DNA of 64,000 bases from Sinorhizobium fredii NGR234 (lineage in GTDB: Bacteria > Pseudomonadota > Alphaproteobacteria > Rhizobiales > Rhizobiaceae). The stretch spans positions 1,178,001 through 1,242,000 of the forward strand of contig NC_012586.1 in NCBI RefSeq assembly GCF_000018545.1. The letters run 5' to 3'. A model generated the notes under the pieces. That model had not been told where the DNA came from. It did not search any database and saw only the letters and a program-made list of their open reading frames with translations. Below, one piece after another: positions 54,333 to 64,000 of this stretch (its first letter is position 1; the number at the start of each line of letters is the position of its first letter). Made by a program: the position numbers and the translations under genes.

Positions 54333-55012
54333 CAATGTGCGACATTCGAAGCGGCCGTCATCAATTCTTCGGGGTTGAGCGCCTGACAGACATTCCGGCC
54401 GTCCTCCTCGACCTCCGTGAAGCTCCAGCGCACCACGCCTTCGCGATCGAGCAGGAAGTGGCCGACAAGCTGCATATGGTCGGCCAATCTCACCTGCTTA
54501 TCGGCTGCCGTGATTTCATACGGATCCTTCTCGTTGAGCAGGTCGCCGGCTACGACGGGATTCATCGGCTCGGACAATTCGCCCGGCAGATCGACACGCA
54601 TTGCCATGATCGCATCCATTCCGACCTTGGACGGCCAGTCGGTCTCGGTCTCGGTGAACTCGACGATGGGCAAGCCGAAAGCGCGGTGCGAAGCGCGCGA
54701 CGGATCGGATGCAGCAAGAAGATCGGCGATCGGATGATAACGGAAGTAGAGACGCGCCCGTTCGACCGGGGTGTTCACCACCGCCAGCGTTTGAACGCCT
54801 TTCTCTCGCAGTGCCGGGTTGAGCTGTGCCATCGCCGCGACATGGCGGCGGCAGAACGGGCAATGCAGGCCGCGAAACAGACCGACCAGCAACGGGCTGC
54901 GGCCGCGAAATTCATTAAGAGCAATCTTACCCTCGCGTGAGATCGCATCGAATACGACGTTCGGGGCCTGATCGCCCGGTTGCAACGGATTGTTGGCTTG
55001 ATGCGCAGACAT
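54332..55012 (-). CDS. AhpC/TSA-type redoxin (peroxiredoxin-like)
   Basis: The 226-residue product has LQPGDQAPNVVFDAISREGK, then LLVGLFRGLHCPFCRRHVAA with the thioredoxin-fold C-P-F-C near residues 52-55, and GVQTLAVVNTPVERARL. It resembles the peroxiredoxin-like (PRXL2/AhpC-TSA) group with a C-x-x-C site. It would reduce peroxides or disulfides. ATG 55012 has gaggagg seven bases upstream; the frame goes 53 residues further without homology. It is divergent from the FAD-Rieske gene. Confidence 0.82.
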   Translation of the reverse strand: MSAHQANNPLQPGDQAPNVVFDAISREGKIALNEFRGRSPLLVGLFRGLHCPFCRRHVAAMAQLNPALREKGVQTLAVVNTPVERARLYFRYHPIADLLAASDPSRASHRAFGLPIVEFTETETDWPSKVGMDAIMAMRVDLPGELSEPMNPVVAGDLLNEKDPYEITAADKQVRLADHMQLVGHFLLDREGVVRWSFTEVEEDGRNVCQALNPEELMTAASNVAH

Positions 55013-55243
55013 TGGAGAACCTCCTCGCCTCACGGAACGGCCGAGAAAAGGCAGCAGGGCGGGTGTTTCGAGGTCGCTGAAGAGGCCGACCTCTCGCCTT
55101 GCCGCACAGCCAGGATCCGAACCCAGAATGGCCCTACATTGGCCCACGAGCAAGCGGTAAACGCCAAGCATGTCACGGGGACCCGGCGGAACATTCCCGA
55201 ACGGGCGTGGTTATCGAAACCACGCAAACGAGGACATGCCGCA

Positions 55244-56719
55244 ATGGTCAATCTGCCGGGAAATCGCGGAAGTTGCTGGGTGGCCGGCGCCGGCCGGACG
55301 GGCTATTCGCCGCTCGACGGCTCGATCCATGCCGAAACGGTCGTCGTTGGAGGCGGGATCGTCGGGCTCACCACGGCGCTGCGCCTTGGCGAGGCCGGAC
55401 GCTCCGTGATCCTCCTCGAAGCGCTGGAGATCGGCGGGCAGGTGACGGGTCGATCGACGGCGAAAATCACGACGCAGCACGCCTTGATCTATCGCCATCT
55501 CATCGACGCCCTCGATTTAGCGAAGGCGCGGCGCTATGCCGAGGCAAATTCGGCCGGAGCCGCCCTGATCAAGGACTGGATCCGGGAATATGCCATCGCC
55601 TGCGATCTGGACCGCAAGCCTGCCTATACCTATGCCACAAGTGCTGAGGGGCGCGAAGCGATCGTCGCCGAGGCAGAGGCGGTGCGGCAGATCGGGCTTG
55701 AAGCACAGGTGCTCGATGGCGCACCGCTACCGTTCGAGACCACAGGCGCGCTTTGTTTTGCCGACCAGGCGCAATTCAATCCGGCAAAATATCTCGTCGG
55801 GCTGGCCCATGCCGTGGCGGACCGCGGCGGCCGCATGTTCGAACGAAGCCGCGCGATACTGATAGGCGAGGCGAGCCGCTGGCGCGTGGTCACCGCTGGC
55901 GGGACGGTTCATGCCGAACACGTCGTCGTTGCCACCAACATGACGGTCAAGAGTCCGGTCGGCATGGCAAACCGCACGCAGCCGCGATGCCATACCGCGA
56001 TGGCCTTCCGCATCGACGATCCGCTTGCCGTCGACGGGATGTTCATCGGCATCGACGATCCGACGCATTCGATACGGACGGGTTCGGATGGAACCGGCCC
56101 GCTGCTTGTCGTACTCGGTCCGAAATTCGATACCGGCCAGGATGGAAACGTCGCCGCACGCTTCGTCGAGTTGGAGGAATGGGCGCGCCGGAACCTGGCC
56201 GTCGGGGAGGTCGCCTGGCACTGGTGCAACGAGGACTACGACACTGCGGACCGGGTGCCCTATGTCGGCGAACCCGATCCCGAGAAGGCTCCGGGCTTTC
56301 ATATCGCCACCGGATTCAACGCCTGGGGGATCAGCAACGGGACCGCCGCCGGCATGATGATCGCGGACACGATCCTCGATCGTGCCAGTCCTTGGCGAAG
56401 CCTCTATGACCCGACCCGGCCGTATCCGAAGGACTTCCACAAGAATGGCGACAGCCAATCGGTCGTCAGCGGCACGAGGGACATCCGGCCGGGTGAGGGT
56501 GGCGTCATCGTGAGAGGCGAGGAGAAGATCGCCGTCTGCCGGGATGAGGATGGGGCGCTGCATGCCGTTTCCGCGTCCTGCACCCATAAGGGCTGCACGG
56601 TCACCTGGAACAATGCCGATCGCACCTGGGATTGTCCCTGTCATGGTTCGATCTTCGCGTTGGACGGGTCGGTGATCCATGGTCCGGCCCGCAAGCCGCT
56701 TGCTTCCGTCGAATTGTAG
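55244..56719 (+). CDS. FAD-dependent oxidoreductase with C-terminal Rieske domain
   Basis: The 491-residue product has an N-terminal DAO-type FAD domain (ETVVVGGGIVGLTTALRLGE near residue 31) and a Rieske iron-sulfur domain at the end: CTHKGC and CPCHGS near residues 446-470 give the C-x-H and C-x2-H cluster ligands. This fusion is a known family (amino-acid/dehydrogenase-like oxidoreductase plus Rieske) with no settled substrate. ATG 55244 is used; about 90 codons of open frame upstream are not conserved. It is divergent from the redoxin gene, so the two may share redox control. Confidence 0.85.
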   Translation: MVNLPGNRGSCWVAGAGRTGYSPLDGSIHAETVVVGGGIVGLTTALRLGEAGRSVILLEALEIGGQVTGRSTAKITTQHALIYRHLIDALDLAKARRYAEANSAGAALIKDWIREYAIACDLDRKPAYTYATSAEGREAIVAEAEAVRQIGLEAQVLDGAPLPFETTGALCFADQAQFNPAKYLVGLAHAVADRGGRMFERSRAILIGEASRWRVVTAGGTVHAEHVVVATNMTVKSPVGMANRTQPRCHTAMAFRIDDPLAVDGMFIGIDDPTHSIRTGSDGTGPLLVVLGPKFDTGQDGNVAARFVELEEWARRNLAVGEVAWHWCNEDYDTADRVPYVGEPDPEKAPGFHIATGFNAWGISNGTAAGMMIADTILDRASPWRSLYDPTRPYPKDFHKNGDSQSVVSGTRDIRPGEGGVIVRGEEKIAVCRDEDGALHAVSASCTHKGCTVTWNNADRTWDCPCHGSIFALDGSVIHGPARKPLASVEL

Positions 56720-56798
56720 CGCAGCTTGCAAGCACGCGGTCCGAGGGTCGGTGGCGTCGGTGCCGTGAGGTCGTCTTCCGTGCCGTCTTGGTGAACGG

Positions 56799-57074
56799 TC
56801 AGGCTCGCGCTGACCCTTTTGCACGACGATCGAGAAAGAGGCGTAGGCTGGCTTCGTGCCGAGCAGGTCCGATGCGCTCACGGATCCTTGGTTCCTCCGG
56901 CCTCGGTCGCCACTCGGATTCTTCTCCCAGTGCATCTCTGGCCTGCGGCCCATCCAGCCGTATAAGCAGCTCGATAATCATCTCCCTGTCGCTGATACCG
57001 CTGTCGGAAGACAGGTATTCCCTCAGGTCCCTTTGACAGTCCTCGATGAGCTTTCGCATTTTCTCGGCGTTCAT
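56799..57074 (-). CDS. Small hypothetical protein
   Basis: The 91-residue product starts MNAEKMRKLIEDCQRDLREY and continues SSDSGISDREMIIELLIRLD, a helical, acidic start resembling small conserved rhizobial proteins. The C-terminal half is Arg/Glu rich. No known domain is recognised. A G-rich stretch (tgggggtc) lies just before ATG 57074. The frame extends 73 codons upstream without support. Codon composition is ordinary for the region, so I consider it probable but unproven. Confidence 0.55.
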   Translation of the reverse strand: MNAEKMRKLIEDCQRDLREYLSSDSGISDREMIIELLIRLDGPQARDALGEESEWRPRPEEPRIRERIGPARHEASLRLFLDRRAKGSARA

Positions 57075-59758
<2,684 letters not shown>

Positions 59759-59775
59759 TTGGAGCTCAAAAATGA

Positions 59776-59809
59776 AAGGGCGCGGCCGTGTTGCGGCCGC
59801 GCCCTTCTT
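59776..59809 (+). terminator. Rho-independent terminator of katG
   Basis: A 12-base stem, aagggcgcggcc (59776-59787), pairs with ggccgcgccctt (59795-59806), with a short gtgttgc loop and ttctt after. It lies 17 bases after the katG stop and just before the end of the convergent pobR gene, so it may serve both strands. Confidence 0.85.
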
Positions 59810-59835
59810 AATTAGGCGAGATCGCCCATTCGCTT

Positions 59836-60723
59836 TCACACACCGAGCTTTTGCCGCTCCGCGATCCGCCACGCCCGCGGCGTCGTGCCAACGTGACGGA
59901 CGAAGAAGCGCGAGAAATAGGCCGCATCCGAAAAGCCGAGGCGGAAGCTGATCTCCTGTACGCTCGCCCGTGTGAAGACGAGTTCGCGCCGCGCCGCCTC
60001 GAGCAGCCGTCCGGCAATGACCTCGTGCACGCTCTGCCCGGACATCGCGCGGACCACGCGGTTGAGATGGGTCGGCGACAGGCCGAGCTCGCGGGCGTAG
60101 AAGGCCGCCGGGCGGTGCGCCAGACAATGCTGCCGGAGCAGCGTATCGAAGCGTTCCATGCGCCGCTCGTTCTCGCTTTCCCCGGCCGACTCGTTGGCGA
60201 GCGGTATTTCTGCGAGCCGCGCCGTCAGCCCCAGCACCGTCGTGAGATAGGCATCGAGCAGGCCGGTGCGGTGGCTGCGTCGCGCTTCCCATTCCTCGGC
60301 CAGGCGCTGCAACGTCTCGGCAATGTAGCGGCCGTCGTCGCTCCGACCGAGCGGCGTCAGGCGAGGGGTCGCCAGCCAGGTCCCGAGCCGGTTACGGCTA
60401 CCCGGCGCGATTGGCAGATGCGATGCGAGCATCGTGAAAACGAAACCGTCGATGTCGGGGGAAAAGCGGAAGCCGTGGCTGACGGCGGGCGGAACGGTGA
60501 TCACCGCCGGCGGTGAAATCGACCGAACCGTCTCGCCGAACAGAGCATCACCCGAGCCCTTGGCGATGTACAGGATCTGAAAGAAGCTCTCGTGGCGATG
60601 AAGGCCGATTTCCCAATGATGCAGACGGCTGCGCGAGGGGATCGTCTCGCAATGCAGCCAGAAATCCGGCCTTTCGCCGGATTCCTCGCCGTAAAGTTCG
60701 TAGGTCGGGACGGGTCGCTTCAT
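59836..60723 (-). CDS. pobR: AraC-family regulator, PobR type
   Basis: The 295-residue product has an N-terminal cupin-like effector domain (IGLHRHESFFQILYIAKGSG; VPPAVSHGFRF) and two C-terminal helix-turn-helix units: YARELGLSPTHLNRVVRAMS, then VQEISFRLGFSDAAYFSRFF with the family end FVRHVGTTPRAWR. It is divergent from pobA, 161 bases apart. In Rhizobium an AraC-type pobR controls pobA, which supports the name. ATG 60723 is chosen; the 31 extra codons upstream would run into the promoter. Confidence 0.85.
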   Translation of the reverse strand: MKRPVPTYELYGEESGERPDFWLHCETIPSRSRLHHWEIGLHRHESFFQILYIAKGSGDALFGETVRSISPPAVITVPPAVSHGFRFSPDIDGFVFTMLASHLPIAPGSRNRLGTWLATPRLTPLGRSDDGRYIAETLQRLAEEWEARRSHRTGLLDAYLTTVLGLTARLAEIPLANESAGESENERRMERFDTLLRQHCLAHRPAAFYARELGLSPTHLNRVVRAMSGQSVHEVIAGRLLEAARRELVFTRASVQEISFRLGFSDAAYFSRFFVRHVGTTPRAWRIAERQKLGV

Positions 60724-60750
60724 CGGGTTCACGCAGCGTCGATGTTCGAT

Positions 60751-60780
60751 AAGTCCAATTAGTTGGCGGAAATGTCCATT
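60751..60780 (+). promoter_or_regulatory. Candidate PobR operator, 21-bp-spaced direct repeat
   Basis: gtccaatt (60753-60760) and gtccatt (60774-60780) are repeated in the same orientation 21 bp apart, two helical turns, as is usual for AraC-family operators. They lie between pobR and pobA. A separate inverted repeat, ctgac-aaaa-gtcag, is at 60810-60823. Confidence 0.45.
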
Positions 60781-60782
60781 GA

Positions 60783-62057
<1,275 letters not shown>

Positions 62058-62147
62058 CGTATCCGTTCGTGCCGAAGCCGGCGGAAGCGATCGGGGCCGT
62101 CAACGTGGAGGGCTACCCATTGCCGGGCGTTCCTTGAAGGGCCGATT

Positions 62148-62165
62148 CATAACTAGAAAGTTATG
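62148..62165. promoter_or_regulatory. Inverted repeat upstream of the ABC transporter
   Basis: cataact (62148-62154), agaa, agttatg (62159-62165) is a perfect seven-base inverted repeat, 124 bases before the binding-protein start and 91 after pobA. It looks like an operator rather than a terminator because the stem is AT-rich and no T-run follows. Its regulator is not known. Confidence 0.4.
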
Positions 62166-62288
62166 TGGAGCGGGTTATCTTTCATTTTTCAACATCGTTC
62201 CACATGTCAAACTGACGGCGATCAAGAAATACAATTGATCATTGGACGGCGCCGGACGGGAGCGAGCCGGACGTCGTGGGGAGGAAAC

Positions 62289-63461
62289 ATGAAACGGACT
62301 ATTCTCGCCGCGCTGGCGGCACTCACAATTGCCGGGACAGCCCACGCCGACACGATCAAGATCGGCGTCATCGGGCCGTTTTCCGGTCCGTTCGCGCTGC
62401 AGGGCAAGAATTTCAAGGCCGGCATCGACGCCTATATGGCGCTGAACGGCAGCAAGGTCGGCGACGACGACCTCGAAATCATCTACCGGGACGTGCCGCA
62501 GCCCGATCCGGCGCAGTCCAAGGGGCTGGCGCAGGAGCTTGTCGTCAAGGAGGGCGTGCAATATCTCGCCGGCTTCTATTTCACCCCCGACGCAATGGCC
62601 GTGACGCCGCTTCTCGAGCAGGCGAACGTGCCGCTGGTCATTATGAATGCCGCAACCTCGGCGATCGTCACCAAGAGCCCGCTGGTCGTGCGCACCTCGT
62701 TCACGCTCTGGCAGACATCGACGCCGATCGCCCAGGTGGCGAAGGATGCCGGCGTCTCGAAGGTCATTTCGGTCGTCAGCGACTACGGACCGGGCGTCGA
62801 TGCCGAGAACGCCTTCAAGAAGGGGTTCGAGGCGGCGGGAGGCCAGATCGTCGAGGCGATCCGCATGCCGCTTGCCACCAATGATTTCTCGCCGATCATG
62901 CAGCGCGTCAAGGATTCGGGCGCCGAAGGGCTCTTCGCCTTCCTGCCGTCCGGTCCGACGACGCTGGGTTTCGTCAAGGCCTTTAACGAAAACGGGCTCA
63001 AGGATGCCGGCATCAAGTTCTTCGCGCCGGGCGACCTGACGCAGGAATCCGACCTGCCGGCACTTGGCGAAGCCGCGCTCGGCATCCAGACGACCTTCCA
63101 CTATGCGGTCTCGCACGATTCGCCGGAGAACAAGGCCTTTGTCGAGGCGGCTGGGAAGGCGATCGGCAACCCGGCCGAGCTTTCCTTCCCCTCGGTCGGT
63201 GCCTATGACGGCATGCATGTCATCTACAAGATGATCGAGGCGACGGGCGGCGAGCAGGACGCTGGGAAGGCGGTCGATGCGGTCAAGGGACTTTCCTGGA
63301 CGAGCCCGCGCGGCCCCGTGTCGATCGATCCGGAATCCCGCCATATCACCCAGAACATCTACCTGCGCGAAGTCGCCAAGGCCGAGGACGGCTCCTATTA
63401 CAACAAGGAGATCGCGACCTTCGAGAAGCAGGGCGATCCCGGTCTTGCGGCGCTGAAGTAA
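62289..63461 (+). CDS. Branched-chain-type ABC transporter substrate-binding protein
   Basis: The 390-residue product has a signal peptide (MKRTILAALAALTIAGTAHA) and a Leu/Ile/Val-binding-type type I periplasmic fold: IKIGVIGPFSGPFALQGKNF, then LAGFYFTPDAMAVTPLLEQA and VISVVSDYGPGVDAENAFKK. In gene order after pobA, such proteins often bind aromatic acids rather than amino acids, but this is inferred. gaggaaac precedes the ATG. A hairpin and the permease gene follow. Confidence 0.88.
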   Translation: MKRTILAALAALTIAGTAHADTIKIGVIGPFSGPFALQGKNFKAGIDAYMALNGSKVGDDDLEIIYRDVPQPDPAQSKGLAQELVVKEGVQYLAGFYFTPDAMAVTPLLEQANVPLVIMNAATSAIVTKSPLVVRTSFTLWQTSTPIAQVAKDAGVSKVISVVSDYGPGVDAENAFKKGFEAAGGQIVEAIRMPLATNDFSPIMQRVKDSGAEGLFAFLPSGPTTLGFVKAFNENGLKDAGIKFFAPGDLTQESDLPALGEAALGIQTTFHYAVSHDSPENKAFVEAAGKAIGNPAELSFPSVGAYDGMHVIYKMIEATGGEQDAGKAVDAVKGLSWTSPRGPVSIDPESRHITQNIYLREVAKAEDGSYYNKEIATFEKQGDPGLAALK

Positions 63462-63480
63462 CCGGTTGGTGGAATTGGAT

Positions 63481-63500
63481 GCGGGGCCGCCGGCCCCGCT
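63481..63500 (+). other. GC-rich hairpin between binding protein and permease
   Basis: gcggggcc-gcc-ggccccgc forms a stem of eight bases with a three-base loop, 19 bases after the binding-protein stop. Such stems in transporter operons often lower expression of downstream genes or protect the upstream mRNA. No T-run follows, so full termination is unlikely. Confidence 0.6.
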
Positions 63501-63517
63501 CTGAAACAGGGTGGGTC

Positions 63518-64000
63518 ATGCAAACGGTCTTCAGCATAGCGGTCGACGCACTCGCTTACGGCATGGTGCTGTTCGTGATTTCGATCGGTCTTTCCGTCAC
63601 CATGGGCCTCATGCGGGTGGTCAACTTGGCCCATGGCGCTTTCGCCATGATCGGCGGCTACATCGCCTCCTACGCGGCGCGCGACCTGGGTCTCGGCTAC
63701 GGATTTGCGGTGCTGCTTGCCGTGTTCGGAACGATCGTCATCGCCGTTCCGATCGAGCGCCTGCTTTACCGACGCATCTACGGCGCGCCTGAACTCACCC
63801 AGGTGCTGATGACGATCGGCATCACCTTCTGCATCATCGGCATCGCCAACTACGTCTTCGGCCCGACGCTGAAGACAGTCCCTCTGCCGCCGGCGCTGCA
63901 GGGATCGGTCGATCTCGGCTTCCGGTCGATCGCCACGCATCGGATCTTCGCTATTGGCTGCGGTCTCGGCGTGGCGGTTGCCCTCTGGTACCTGATCGAG
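63518..64000 (+). CDS. Branched-chain-type ABC transporter permease (LivH-like), N-terminal part
   Basis: A frame of 161 codons begins at ATG 63518 and is open at the right edge. It encodes several membrane helices and VTMGLMRVVNLAHGAFAMIG near residue 28, the hallmark N-L-A-H-G-x-F/L-M-x-G motif of LivH permeases, followed by IERLLYRRIYGAPELTQVLM. It forms the channel with a LivM partner, which should lie beyond the window together with the ATPases. Confidence 0.9.
   Translation, partial: MQTVFSIAVDALAYGMVLFVISIGLSVTMGLMRVVNLAHGAFAMIGGYIASYAARDLGLGYGFAVLLAVFGTIVIAVPIERLLYRRIYGAPELTQVLMTIGITFCIIGIANYVFGPTLKTVPLPPALQGSVDLGFRSIATHRIFAIGCGLGVAVALWYLIE

Overview
The window looks like high-GC alphaproteobacterial DNA, most likely a Rhizobiaceae member of the Sinorhizobium/Ensifer type. 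The signs are ExoF/ExoY-like polysaccharide genes, an actP-hmrR copper pair, an AraC-type pobR next to pobA, and palindromic intergenic elements that resemble those dispersed in rhizobial genomes. I could not run database searches, so the genus is an inference. No tRNA, rRNA, CRISPR array or transposase was seen.

Region 1 (1-14.2 kb) is a Wzx/Wzy-type surface polysaccharide locus. It holds the end of an O-antigen ligase/polymerase, two sulfotransferases, a pectate-lyase-like secreted protein, a methyltransferase-like protein, a flippase, an ExoF/Wza-like export protein, an ExoY-like priming sugar transferase, a PIG-L deacetylase, a DegT aminotransferase, an SGNH hydrolase and a GT4 glycosyltransferase. 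The set suggests an amino-sugar-containing, sulfated, partly deacetylated polymer.

Region 2 (14.3-39.8 kb) is a second, more unusual envelope region. It contains an MscS channel, a glycosyltransferase-deacetylase pair, an MBL hydrolase, a DUF3095 cyclase-like protein, a UDP-GlcNAc-dehydrogenase-like enzyme, a class III nucleotidyl cyclase, a secreted polysaccharide lyase and an Opp-like ABC importer. These are followed by three glycosyltransferases, a methyltransferase, a 903-codon ABC exporter-like gene, a cyclic-nucleotide-binding protein and an FkbM methyltransferase. The exporter gene is split by an in-frame TAG and has a degenerate nucleotide-binding domain carrying three copies of a Q-loop-like motif. 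Two cyclase-like genes and a cNMP-binding protein in one polysaccharide region suggest second-messenger control. Diverged copies of one hairpin element sit just upstream of three start codons here.

Region 3 (39.8-64 kb) is made of ordinary stress and metabolism modules. They are copper efflux (hmrR-actP, with a clear CueR-type promoter), potassium uptake kdpFABC-DE with two extra tiny membrane-protein genes, a DCC-family protein, panD, a LysR regulator with a peroxiredoxin-like gene, a FAD-Rieske oxidoreductase, katG, and pobR/pobA followed by a branched-chain-type ABC transporter that runs off the right edge.
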